In this document: positions 1 to 7,878 of the stretch, piece by piece
Layout of the letters: each line of letters begins with the position of its first letter
Numbering within the stretch: position 1 is the stretch's first letter
Source of the DNA: DASXIW01 sp036497785
Lineage (GTDB): Bacteria > Pseudomonadota > Alphaproteobacteria > Acetobacterales > Acetobacteraceae
DNA: 16,855 nt
Direction: 5' to 3'
NCBI GenBank assembly: GCA_036497785.1
Contig: DASXIW010000245.1
Location: forward strand, 1 to 16,855
Translations under genes and position numbers: made by a program
The notes under the pieces: generated by a model
The model's database searches: none
Seen by the model: the letters and a program-made list of their open reading frames with translations, nothing else
What the model was told of the DNA's origin: nothing

Positions 1-783
1 ATCGACGCCCTGATCCAGCAGGCCGCCCGGATTGTTGCGCAGGTCGAGCACGATGCCCTTCAGCTTGTTCCCCGATTGCTGCTTCAGCGCCGCATAGGCC
101 GCGTGCATGGAGCTATCGGTGTTGTCGCTGAAGGTGGTAACGCGCAGATAGGCCAGATTGCCGTTGATCAGCCGCGACTTCACCACCTTGATATGGATGA
201 TTTCCCGCTGCATGGCGATGTCGAACGGCTTGTCCACGCCGTCGCGCTTCACGGTCAGCACGATCTTGCTGTTCGGCGCGCCGCGCATCTTGTCGACCGC
301 GTCCTTCAGGGCGAGGCCCTGCACGGACTGGCCGTCCAGTGACAGGATCAGGTCGCCCGCCTTCACCCCGGCGCGGCTGGCCGGCGTGTCGTCGATCGGG
401 CTGATGACGCGGATGAAGCCATTATCCTCGGTCACCTCAATGCCGAGACCGCCGAACTGGCCCGAGGTGGTGACCTGCATGTCGCGGAAGGCCTCGGCGT
501 TCATGTAGCTGCTATGCGGGTCGAGGCCGGTCAGCATGCCATTGATCGCGTTCTCGATCAGCTCCTGGTCCTTGACCGGGTCGACATAATCGGCGCGAAC
601 GCGTTCAAAAACATCGCCGAACAGCGCCAGCAGACGATAGGTGTCGGTCCGGTTGCTGTCCTGGGCAAAGGCCATTGGGAACATCGAGAGGCCGAACTGC
701 CGCTCCAGCATGTTCGACGTTGGCCCGATCGCCACGCCGGCGGTGAACGCGGCCCCCAGCAGCAGCCCAGTACGAAGCTTCAT
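1..783 (-). CDS. ctpA: Carboxy-terminal processing protease CtpA (S41), 5' part
   Basis: Only the first 261 codons are present; the gene runs off the left edge. S41 proteases of this type are exported to the periplasm and cleave C-terminal tails of proteins, including peptidoglycan hydrolases. The N-terminus (MKLRTGLLLGAAFTAGVAIG) looks like a signal peptide or membrane anchor. A family N-terminal region follows (DYVDPVKD, GLDPHSSYM), then a PDZ domain at about residues 95-180 (GQFGGLGIEV, SPIDDTPASRAGVKAGDLIL), then the start of the protease core (LAYLRVTTF, GIVLDLRNNPGG). The catalytic Ser/Lys lie outside the window. Start 783 is chosen because AGAGGA sits about 8 nt upstream; in-frame ATGs at 789 and further upstream are alternatives. 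It follows envC by about 110 bp on the same strand, an order common in alphaproteobacteria. Confidence 0.95.
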   Translation of the reverse strand, partial: MKLRTGLLLGAAFTAGVAIGPTSNMLERQFGLSMFPMAFAQDSNRTDTYRLLALFGDVFERVRADYVDPVKDQELIENAINGMLTGLDPHSSYMNAEAFRDMQVTTSGQFGGLGIEVTEDNGFIRVISPIDDTPASRAGVKAGDLILSLDGQSVQGLALKDAVDKMRGAPNSKIVLTVKRDGVDKPFDIAMQREIIHIKVVKSRLINGNLAYLRVTTFSDNTDSSMHAAYAALKQQSGNKLKGIVLDLRNNPGGLLDQGVD

Positions 784-894
784 ACCCATTTTCCTCTCGC
801 GCATCCGCGCATAGATGGTCATTACACCGGTGACTTCCAGGTTACCGCCGCTTCGGCGAATGCGCCAGAAAAGCCCACGCCCGGCAAGGTGAAC

Positions 895-2112
895 CTAGCC
901 TTTGGCACGCAGGAATGGCGCGGGATTCACCGGCTGTCCATTCTGGCGCAACTCAACATATAGCGACGGCCGTGTCGCCGAGGCTCGGGGATCCCAATTG
1001 GGCATGATGCCCACCGGTTCGCCGGGCTGGACGGACTGGCCAACCTGCGCGTCCAGGCGCTGGAACCCCGCCAGCACGAAATGGTAGCCGCCGCCGCAAT
1101 CAACAATCAACAATAGTCCGAAACTGCGGAATGGGCCGGCGAAGACGATCCGCCCGCCGCAAGGCGATACCACACGCGCTTCGGGGGCGGATACATAGGA
1201 AACGCCGGTTGACGGGCCCGCATCGGTCGTCTCGCCGAAACCGTGCAGCACGGTTCCGGCGACCGGCACGGTGAGCAGGCCACGTGGCGCGCCGATTCCG
1301 GCACCGGCCGGCTTGGCCAGCGCCTCTTCGCGTTGGCGTGCCGCCTGGGCTTCCGCGTCGTGGCGCTGGCGTTCGGCCGCGTCGGCCTCGGCCTTGGCGC
1401 GGGCTTCGGCCGCCCGTCGATCGGCCTCGATCCTGGCCAGGGCGCTGCGCAGCGAATCCGCCCGGCTCGCCTCGATTGCCGCCTGCCTGGACGCCGCCGC
1501 CCCCGCGTCCTCGGCGGCCCGCCGCGTGCCCTGAGTGGCGGCAATCTGATCGTCCAGCGCGACTTCCTCCTGGGCCTGGGCGGCCTGGGCGGCGTTAAGG
1601 CTGGGCATTTCGGCGTCGATCTGGGTCTGCAGGCTGTCTATTTCGGCTTGTTCGGCCCGCAGCGCCGCGGCATCGGACTCGAGCTGGCGCGTGATGCCGC
1701 CCAGCACCAGCACGCCGCGAATTGCATCTTCCGGCGGCCGGGGAACGGCAAGCAGGGTCTCGGCCGGGTACAGCGCCAGCCGCTCGATCAGCGGCAGTAA
1801 TGGCCCCATGGCGGCGGCGCTTGCAGCCAGGCGCGCCTGTGCGGCCTGCCGCCGCTGCGCCAGGGCGGCCACCCGAGCCGCCGCGTCTGCCGTTGCCATC
1901 TCGGCGTCGCGCAGCTTGGCGGCGGCGGCGACGCGCTGGGCCGCCAGCACCTGTTCCTGTGCCTGGGCGGCGGCGGCACGGGCGGCCGCGTCGCGCTGGG
2001 CGGCAAGCTGCTCGGCGCGGGATTGCTCGGCATCCTGCAGCTGCCGCTGGGTCGGCGGCGCCGCGCCGGTCGTGGCCAGCAGGATCGCGAGCAGGCCGGC
2101 GGCGCGACTCAT
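895..2112 (-). CDS. envC: EnvC-type murein hydrolase activator with degenerate LytM domain
   Basis: Predicted exported activator of peptidoglycan amidases during cell separation. A short signal peptide (MSRAAGLLAILLATTGA) is followed by about 240 residues of Ala/Glu/Arg/Gln-rich coiled coil, then a C-terminal LytM/M23-like domain (TVPVAGTVLHGFGETTD, VVSPCGGRIVFAGPFRSFG, CGGGYHFVLAGF, PGEPVGIM). The zinc ligands of active M23 peptidases are missing: there is no H-x(3)-D in the first motif, and the H-x-H motif is reduced to one His (YHFVLA). This fits an activator rather than a hydrolase. ATG 2112 is preceded by GAGGTG 6 nt upstream; a GTG at 2121 (adding MRG) is in frame. The gene starts 30 bp after gpmI and is probably cotranscribed with it and ctpA. 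Confidence 0.9.
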   Translation of the reverse strand: MSRAAGLLAILLATTGAAPPTQRQLQDAEQSRAEQLAAQRDAAARAAAAQAQEQVLAAQRVAAAAKLRDAEMATADAAARVAALAQRRQAAQARLAASAAAMGPLLPLIERLALYPAETLLAVPRPPEDAIRGVLVLGGITRQLESDAAALRAEQAEIDSLQTQIDAEMPSLNAAQAAQAQEEVALDDQIAATQGTRRAAEDAGAAASRQAAIEASRADSLRSALARIEADRRAAEARAKAEADAAERQRHDAEAQAARQREEALAKPAGAGIGAPRGLLTVPVAGTVLHGFGETTDAGPSTGVSYVSAPEARVVSPCGGRIVFAGPFRSFGLLLIVDCGGGYHFVLAGFQRLDAQVGQSVQPGEPVGIMPNWDPRASATRPSLYVELRQNGQPVNPAPFLRAKG

Positions 2113-2142
2113 CCCCCGCACCTCATTCGGGATGCGGCGCGG

Positions 2143-3672
2143 TCACGCGGGGGCCACCATAAGGTTGCGGCCGGTCATTTCGGCGGGTTGGGGCAGGCCC
2201 ATCAGATGCAGCAGCGTCGGCGCGATATCGGCCAGCCGCCCGTCATGCAGCGTCACATTGCCGTCGCCGGCCAGCAGCACGGGCACCTTGTTTGTGGTGT
2301 GGGCGGTGTGCGGGGCGCCGGTCTCGGGGTCGCGCATCAATTCGGCGTTGCCATGATCGGCGGTGACAAGCAACACGCCGCCCTGGCGGTCCATCGCGTC
2401 GACGATCCGGCCGAGGCAGGCATCCACGGCTTCCACGGCCTTGATGGCGGCAGGGAGGCTGCCGGTATGGCCTACCATGTCCGCATTGGCGAAGTTCAGC
2501 ACGATCAGGTCGTAGCTGCCCTTGTCGATGGACGCGATCGCCTTGTCCGTCAGGCCGGGCGCCGACATCTCGGGTTGCAGATCGTAGGTCGCGACCTTGG
2601 GTGAGGGCTTCATGATGCGGTCCTCGCCCGGATTCGGGTCCTCCACACCGCCATTCAGGAAATAGGTGACGTGGGGATATTTTTCGGTCTCGGCCAGGCG
2701 TAGCTGGGTGCGGCCGGCGGCGGCGACCACCTGGCCGAGCAGGTTTTCCATGGTTTGCGGGGCGAACAGCGCGGTCATGTAGGGCGCCAGGGCGTCGCTG
2801 TAGCGCGTCATGCCTGCGGCGGCGGCGAAGGCGATGCGGCGCGGCCGGTCGAACCCGGTGAAGTCGGGGTCGAGCAGGGCGGTGCAGATCTCGCGGATCC
2901 GGTCGGCGCGGAAATTGAAGCACAGCAAGGCGTCGCCATCGGCCATGCCGCTATAGCCGGCGATCGTCGAGGGCACCACGAACTCGTCGGTGACGCCGCT
3001 GCCATAGGCGGCGTCCACTGCGCTGGCGGCATCGGCGAAGTCCTGGCCCTGACCCTCGGCCATCGCCAGATAGGCACGGGCGACGCGGTCCCAGCGCCGG
3101 TCGCGGTCCATGGCATAATAGCGGCCGCTGACGGTCGCGATGCGCACGCTGTCCGGCAATTGTTGGCGCAGGCGGCGTATGTCCTCGCCGCCGGAGCGCG
3201 GCGGTGTGTCGCGGCCATCCAGGAAGGCGTGCATCAAGGCCGGTACGCCGGCGGCGGTGACGGCGCGGGCGAGGGCAACGGCGTGGTCCTGATGGGCGTG
3301 GACGCCGCCGGGCGAGACGAGGCCCACCAGATGGCAGGTGTCGCCGGAGGCGCGCAGTTTCGCGATAAATTCCTGCAAGGCGGGCAGCCGGGCGAACGAG
3401 CCGTCGGCCAGGGCGGCGCCGATGCGCGGCAGATCCTGCATCACCACGCGGCCGGCGCCGATGTTCAGGTGGCCGACCTCCGAATTGCCCATCTGGCCAT
3501 CGGGCAGGCCAACATCCAGGCCGGAGGTGCGCAGGAAGGCGTGCGGGCAATTCCGCCACAGGCGATCGAAGACGGGGGTCTTGGCCTGGCGCACGGCGTT
3601 GTCGGCCGGATCCTCGCGCCAGCCCCAGCCATCGAGGATGACCAGCATGACGGGGCGTGGCGTGGCGAGCAT
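2143..3672 (-). CDS. gpmI: 2,3-bisphosphoglycerate-independent phosphoglycerate mutase
   Basis: Cytoplasmic glycolytic and gluconeogenic enzyme interconverting 3- and 2-phosphoglycerate, using two metal ions and a phosphoserine intermediate. From the chosen start the product is 509 aa, normal for the family. Family motifs in order: LVILDGWGWRED with metal ligand D14, MGNSEVGHLNIGAGR with nucleophile S64, the HAHQDH and FLDGRDTPPRSG substrate-binding segments, FNFRADRIRE, KYPHVTYFLNGG, ANADMVGHTG and VTADHGNAE (metal ligands). The frame is open to 3759, but ATG 3672 is preferred because GGAG lies 9 nt upstream and the enzyme normally starts just before the first strand; ATG 3681 overlaps that GGAG. 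It is divergent from the murA-like gene and upstream of envC and ctpA. Confidence 0.96.
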   Translation of the reverse strand: MLATPRPVMLVILDGWGWREDPADNAVRQAKTPVFDRLWRNCPHAFLRTSGLDVGLPDGQMGNSEVGHLNIGAGRVVMQDLPRIGAALADGSFARLPALQEFIAKLRASGDTCHLVGLVSPGGVHAHQDHAVALARAVTAAGVPALMHAFLDGRDTPPRSGGEDIRRLRQQLPDSVRIATVSGRYYAMDRDRRWDRVARAYLAMAEGQGQDFADAASAVDAAYGSGVTDEFVVPSTIAGYSGMADGDALLCFNFRADRIREICTALLDPDFTGFDRPRRIAFAAAAGMTRYSDALAPYMTALFAPQTMENLLGQVVAAAGRTQLRLAETEKYPHVTYFLNGGVEDPNPGEDRIMKPSPKVATYDLQPEMSAPGLTDKAIASIDKGSYDLIVLNFANADMVGHTGSLPAAIKAVEAVDACLGRIVDAMDRQGGVLLVTADHGNAELMRDPETGAPHTAHTTNKVPVLLAGDGNVTLHDGRLADIAPTLLHLMGLPQPAEMTGRNLMVAPA

Positions 3673-3857
3673 CGTGCACATCTCCGGGATTCTGGCATGC
3701 GCCGGGGTTGGTTGGGTGATGCCTAGAGCAATATCGGCGCGGATAGAAGGGCCGATCATACCCTGGCGACCTGTTGCGGCGGGCCATTTCCCTGCGGCTG
3801 GCGGCTGGGATTTCTTGCGCTAAACTTATGCGGCATATCCGAGCGAGACGATCATTG

Positions 3858-5193
3858 ATGAGCCTGCACGCCGATGCCGCCTTGTTAGCCGCTTCGCCCT
3901 GGTGGCGTTCGGATCGGGGCAGCCTGCTTGCCATCCGTGGCGGCAAGCCGCTCATCGGCACCTATCCGGTTAGCGGCGCGAAGAATGCCGTGCTGCCTTT
4001 GATGGTCGCCGCACTGCTCACGCCGCATCTGGTCACGCTGCGCAACGTGCCCGCGAGTGTCTGGACGTGACGGTGCTGTCGAACCTGTTGCAGCGCCTTG
4101 GGGCGAGACTGAACTGGTCCAGCGGTGGCGAGGGGCTATCGCTGACGATATGCGCCGACCGCATCCATCCGGCCGGGATTGACCCGGATCTGGTCGGACG
4201 GATGCGGGCCTCCGTGCTGCTACTGGGCGTGCTGCTGGCACGCTGTGGGGAGGCGCTGCTGCCCATGCCGGGCGGCGATGCTATCGGCCTGCGCGGCATC
4301 GATTTCCATATCGCCGGGCTACGTACCATGGGGGCCATGATCGTGCTTGACGGCGGGATTATCCGGGCGACGGCAGCCCCGTGGGCTGCGCGGCGCCCGG
4401 ATCGCGTTGCCCGAGCCCTCCGTCGGCGCGACCGAGAACCTGCTGCTCGCCGCGGTGCTGGCCGAGGGCACCACGGTCATCGTCAACGCGGCGCGAGAGC
4501 CCGAGATTGGCGATCTGGCGCGGTGCCTCGCGATGATGGGGGCCGAGATCGCGGGGGGCGGGCAGCGATGTGCTGACGATCCAGGGCGGCAGGCGGCTCG
4601 GCGGTGCAGCCCACACCGTCATGCCGGACCGCATCGAACTCGGCACCATCGCCTGTGCGGCGGCGCTGAGCGATGGCGAGGTGTTGCTGCGGCACGCCCG
4701 GGCGGAGCTGCTTGGCGCGGCTGGGCCGGTCTTCGCCGCGGCGGGTGTGGGCTTGCGGCCGGTTGAGGGCGGGTTGGTGGCGCGCCGATCCGATGGCGGA
4801 CTGGTCGGCACCGACATCGTGACGCGCCCCTATCCGGGTTTCGCGACCGATTTGCAGGCTCCGGCGATGGCGCTGCTCGCGACGGCCGGGGGCGCCAGCG
4901 CCGTCATCGAGACGATCTTCGAGCAGCGGTTCCGCCATGTCGATGAGCTGCGCAAGATGGGGGCGAGGATCGCCGTTCATGCCAGGACCGCGCTGGTGCG
5001 CGGCGTCGACCGGCTCGACGGGGCGCGGGTGACGGCTAGCGACGTGCGGGCGGCGGCGGCGCTGGTCCTGGCGGGGCTGGGTGCCGCTGGGGAGACGGTG
5101 CTGGACGGGCTCGATCACCTGGACCGTGGCTATGACGGCATGGCGGAGAAGCTCGTGGCCTGCGGGGCCGATATCGTGCGATCGCGCGCCTAG
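3858..5193 (+). pseudogene. murA: MurA-like UDP-GlcNAc enolpyruvyl transferase, Asp-type, three frameshifts
   Basis: MurA transfers enolpyruvate from PEP to UDP-GlcNAc, the first committed step of peptidoglycan synthesis. Homology runs from start to stop but crosses three frames. Apparent insertions: 2 bp in a GTGT at 4057-4060, 1 bp near 4379-4384, and 1 bp in a G-rich run near 4553-4563. Removing these 4 bases restores a 443-aa frame containing VSGAKNAVLPLM (K42), RMRASVLLLG (R116), PSVGATENLL, PGFATDLQAPAMALL, FEQRFRHVDEL and HLDRGYDGM. The catalytic Cys (Cys115 in E. coli) is replaced by Asp (PGGDAIG, codon 4277-4279), as in the naturally fosfomycin-resistant MurA of mycobacteria. The N-terminus is about 20 residues longer than usual. 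Either a decaying paralogue or a gene with sequencing errors; an intact murA elsewhere in the genome would favour decay. Confidence 0.88.
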
Positions 5194-5195
5194 CG

Positions 5196-5219
5196 CATAA
5201 ACCATCTCATAAACCATCT
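5196..5219. repeat. 12-bp perfect tandem repeat upstream of the MFS gene
   Basis: Two adjacent copies of CATAAACCATCT (5196-5207 and 5208-5219) lie just after the murA-like stop codon. The second copy runs into an imperfect dyad, AAACC at 5211-5215 and GGTTT at 5227-5231, around a central CTTAAG. Possible regulator-binding site for the transporter; no regulator gene is visible in the window. Confidence 0.6.
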
Positions 5220-5321
5220 TAAGTGAGGTTTCTTCAGCTCGCAGGGTTGTCATAGCTGGGGATCATTTGGATGCGGTCCGCAATGGTTTTCAGCGCGTGC
5301 GAATCGTCCTACGGGAGAGGA

Positions 5322-6788
5322 ATGCCCCAAGCCCCCACGCTCCGCCGGCCATTCGTTCTGGTGTCCATCATGGCCGCCATGTTCACGATCGCGATCGAGG
5401 CAACCATCGTCTCGACCGCGATGCCGCAGATCGCGGGGCAGCTCGGCGACATGCATCTGTATTCCTGGGTGTTTTCATCCTTCCTGCTGACCCAGACCGC
5501 GACCACCGTGGCGTTCGGCAAGCTTGCCGATCTGTACGGTCGCAAGCCGGTGCTGCTGGTCGGCATCGGGGTGTTCGTGGTCGGCACGCTGCTGTGCGGG
5601 ATCGCGTGGTCGATGCCCTCGCTGATCGTGTTCCGGCTGATCCAGGGGATCGGCGCGGGGGCGATCCAGCCTGTGGCGATCACAGTGGTGGGCGATCTGT
5701 ATTCGGTGCGGGAGCGTGGCAAGATCCAGGGTTATCTGGCCAGCGTCTGGGGCGTCTCGTCGGTGCTTGGGCCGCTTGCCGGCGGACTGATCATCCAGCA
5801 TCTGAGCTGGTCCTGGATCTTCTGGATCAACGTGCCGGTCGGCCTTGCCGCCGCGGCCGGCTTCGCTGTCTTCCTCAAGGAGGATGTGGCGGGGGAGAAG
5901 CGCAGCGTGGATGTCGCCGGTGCTGCCTTGTTCGCGGTTGCGGTCGCGGCGCTGATGGTGGGGGTTACCGAAATCGGGACCTCGGATAGCACGACGGTGG
6001 TGGCCGCCGCCGGTATCTGCCTGGTCAGCATATTCCTGTTCGTCGTCCAGGAGCGGCGGGCGCGCGATCCGATGATGGCGTTCGGCTTGTGGAGCCATCG
6101 CCCGATCGCGACGGCCAATGCCGCGACGCTGCTGAGCGGCATGGCGCTGATCGGGCTGACCACCTTCCTGCCCATGTATGTGCAGGGTGTGCTGAACCGC
6201 TCTGCGCTGGTGGCCGGCTTTGCGCTGACCATGATGCTGCTGGGCTGGCCGATCGGCGCCACGGTTGCGGCGAAGAATTTTGGCCGGTTCGGGCTGCGGG
6301 CGCTATTGACCTTCGGCGCGGCGCTGATGCCGGTCGGCGCTGTGGCGTTCGTGCTCCTTGGCCCGGGGACCTCGCCTGTGGTCGCAGGCGTCGGATCGCT
6401 GGTGATGGGCCTGGGCATGGGGTTTCTGAGCACGACGGCCATCGTGATCATCCAGGACAGCGTTGGCTGGGCCGAGCGCGGATCGGCGACTGCCTCCAAT
6501 ATTTTTTCGCGCAATCTTGGCAGCACGCTGGGTGCGATCGTGCTGGGCGGCGTTCTAAACCTTGGTCTTGCGCATCATGGCGGCGGTGTCAGTTACGATC
6601 AGATCCGCCAATTATTCGACAATCCCGGCGCGCTGATCGGCGATGCGGCGGTTCGGACGGCCCTTGGTCAGTCGCTGCACCTGACCTTTTGGGGTGTGTT
6701 CGTGCTGACGGTGCTGACGCTGTTCGTCGCCACGCTGCTACCGACGGTAGCACTCAAGCCGGGGCCTCGGGAAATCACCGTCGAATAG
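5322..6788 (+). CDS. MFS multidrug exporter, DHA2 (EmrB/QacA-like) family
   Basis: Inner-membrane proton-coupled drug exporter of the 14-helix DHA2 type; substrate unknown. The product is 488 aa from ATG 5322. Family signatures, numbered from that start: motif D1 near 24-35 (AIEATIVSTAMP), motif A at 66-77 (GKLADLYGRKPV), motif B at 105-115 (RLIQGIGAGAI), motif C at 144-157 (GVSSVLGPLAGGLI) and WSWIFWINVPVG at 163-174. Many hydrophobic segments follow up to a short cytoplasmic tail. ATG 5322 is chosen because GGGAGAGGA lies directly before it, although spacing is tight; the frame is open from ATG 5271 and that start remains possible. It lies about 130 bp after the murA-like gene on the same strand and converges on rlmH with a 21-bp gap. 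No membrane-fusion partner (EmrA-like) is present. Confidence 0.92.
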   Translation: MPQAPTLRRPFVLVSIMAAMFTIAIEATIVSTAMPQIAGQLGDMHLYSWVFSSFLLTQTATTVAFGKLADLYGRKPVLLVGIGVFVVGTLLCGIAWSMPSLIVFRLIQGIGAGAIQPVAITVVGDLYSVRERGKIQGYLASVWGVSSVLGPLAGGLIIQHLSWSWIFWINVPVGLAAAAGFAVFLKEDVAGEKRSVDVAGAALFAVAVAALMVGVTEIGTSDSTTVVAAAGICLVSIFLFVVQERRARDPMMAFGLWSHRPIATANAATLLSGMALIGLTTFLPMYVQGVLNRSALVAGFALTMMLLGWPIGATVAAKNFGRFGLRALLTFGAALMPVGAVAFVLLGPGTSPVVAGVGSLVMGLGMGFLSTTAIVIIQDSVGWAERGSATASNIFSRNLGSTLGAIVLGGVLNLGLAHHGGGVSYDQIRQLFDNPGALIGDAAVRTALGQSLHLTFWGVFVLTVLTLFVATLLPTVALKPGPREITVE

Positions 6789-6809
6789 GCACGCGTCCAG
6801 GGCTTGCGC

Positions 6810-7265
6810 TCAGGGGCGACCCGCGCGGTGATAGGGGTGGTTGGTGGCGATGGCGCGGGCGCGGAACAATTGCTCGGCCAGCATCACCCGCACCAGCATA
6901 TGCGGCCAGGTCGGCTTGCCGAGAGACAGCACGTGGTCGGCGCGGGCAATGACGCTGGCGTCGAGCCCCTCCGCGCCGCCGATGATGAAGGCGATGGGTT
7001 TGCCGCGATCCAGCCATCCCGTGAGCAGCGTGGCCAGGCCCTCGCTGTCCGGCACGGCGCCGCCCAGGTCTAGCGCCACGGCGAAGGCGCCCTGGGGCAG
7101 GGCGGCCAGCAGGGCGGCTGCCTCGCGCCGCTTGATCTCCGCCGCGCTGCCGCGTGCCTCGGCGATCTCCGTCACGGCGAGCTTCGGGCGCAGCCGATCG
7201 GCGTAGCGGGCGAACAGCTCCGCTTCCGGGCCACGGCCGATCCGCCCGACCGCGAGGAGTAGCAG
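6810..7265 (-). CDS. rlmH: 23S rRNA (pseudouridine-1915-N3) methyltransferase RlmH
   Basis: SPOUT-class methyltransferase that modifies pseudouridine 1915 in helix 69 of 23S rRNA on assembled 70S ribosomes. The C-terminal half is highly characteristic: IAFIIGGAEGLD, then VLSLGKPTWPHMLVRVMLAEQLFRA and the terminal NHPYHRAGRP. The normal start of the family (x-LLIAAVG) corresponds to LLLLAVGRIGRG here, but no ATG, GTG or TTG is in frame near it. The best candidate is CTG at 7265, one base after the rsfS stop, giving 151 aa against the usual ~155. The frame is open to an ATG at 7418 inside rsfS, which would add 51 unrelated residues and is less likely. No clear ribosome-binding site is seen, so translation is probably coupled to rsfS. 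Confidence 0.92.
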   Translation of the reverse strand: MLLLAVGRIGRGPEAELFARYADRLRPKLAVTEIAEARGSAAEIKRREAAALLAALPQGAFAVALDLGGAVPDSEGLATLLTGWLDRGKPIAFIIGGAEGLDASVIARADHVLSLGKPTWPHMLVRVMLAEQLFRARAIATNHPYHRAGRP

Positions 7266-7266
7266 A

Positions 7267-7878
7267 TCAGCCAGGGTCGGATGGGCCGGGCGGGTGTTCC
7301 CCGTCCGGGTTTTCCCCGTCGTGGTGTTCCTCGTCCAATTCCGCGCCCCACATCTTCTCCAGGCCGTAAAGCGTGCGCGATTCCGGTTTGAACAAGTGGA
7401 CGACGATGTCGCCGGCATCTATCAGCACCCAGTCCGAGCCGGGGGTGCCCTCGATCTGCACGCGCTTGAGACCGGCTTCGCTGAGCTTTTCCTCAAGATG
7501 CGTCGCCATGGCGGTGATCTGACGGTCCGCAAGGCCGGTGGCGATAACCATGCGGTCGGTGAAGGCGGCGCGGCCTTCGAGATCGAGCGTCACGATCGCC
7601 TCGGCTTTGTCGTCCTCCAGGCTCCCGACGATGATCCGCTGCAGCTGGTCCAGCCGCGACGGCGCGATAGGGGCGCGCTTGGGCGTGGCGGACGCCTTGG
7701 CCGGGCCGGCGGCCGCCGCCTTTTTGCGCGGCGTGCCGGGAGGCAAAGGCAGGGCGGCGACCGGCTTGCGAATGGCGGCACGCTTGCGCGGCACCCCCGC
7801 GGCAGGGCCGCCGGCTGGTGGCGCGGGCGGCTTGGGCGGCTGTCTGGCGATGGCTCTATACTCCCGAAACGGCGGCAC
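7267..7878 (-). CDS. rsfS: Ribosomal silencing factor RsfS with Pro/Ala/Lys-rich N-terminal extension
   Basis: RsfS binds ribosomal protein L14 on the 50S subunit and blocks subunit joining during starvation. The conserved domain covers the part from LDQLQRIIVGSLEDDKAEAI to TLYGLEKMWG, including FTDRMVIATGLADRQITAMA, GSDWVLIDAGDIVVHLF and PESR. Before it lies a low-complexity stretch rich in Pro, Ala, Lys and Arg (PRKRAAIRKPVAALPLPPG, PRKKAAAAGPAKA), absent from the compact RsfS of most bacteria. The start is uncertain: GTG 7878 (23-nt overlap with nadD), GTG 7794, or ATG 7965 deep inside nadD; none has a strong ribosome-binding site. The acidic C-terminal tail carries a short tandem repeat. 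The stop is one base before the proposed rlmH start. Confidence 0.9.
   Translation of the reverse strand: MPPFREYRAIARQPPKPPAPPAGGPAAGVPRKRAAIRKPVAALPLPPGTPRKKAAAAGPAKASATPKRAPIAPSRLDQLQRIIVGSLEDDKAEAIVTLDLEGRAAFTDRMVIATGLADRQITAMATHLEEKLSEAGLKRVQIEGTPGSDWVLIDAGDIVVHLFKPESRTLYGLEKMWGAELDEEHHDGENPDGEHPPGPSDPG
7291..7320. repeat. 15-bp imperfect tandem repeat in the 3' end of rsfS
   Basis: CGGGTGTTCCCCGTC at 7291-7305 is followed directly by CGGGTTTTCCCCGTC at 7306-7320 (14 of 15 identical). On the coding strand it gives the repeated peptide DGENP / DGEHP in the disordered acidic tail of RsfS. The length keeps the frame, so it is a likely in-frame slippage product. Confidence 0.8.

Noticed and set aside
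2755..3726. Long plus-strand open frame (323 aa) opposite gpmI, and similar frames at 2023-2604 and 9226-9897
   Set aside because: They are antisense to genes with unmistakable conserved motifs, and their composition follows high-GC codon bias of the real gene. No family resemblance.
3858..5193. Programmed frameshifting, or several small separate genes, in the murA region
   Set aside because: Three shifts in different contexts without a shared slippery motif, and continuous homology to one protein, fit insertions rather than recoding or separate genes.
7266..7418. 51-residue N-terminal extension of RlmH from the ATG at 7418
   Set aside because: It lies inside the conserved 3' part of rsfS, shows Arg/Thr/Asn-rich out-of-frame composition and has no counterpart in the RlmH family.
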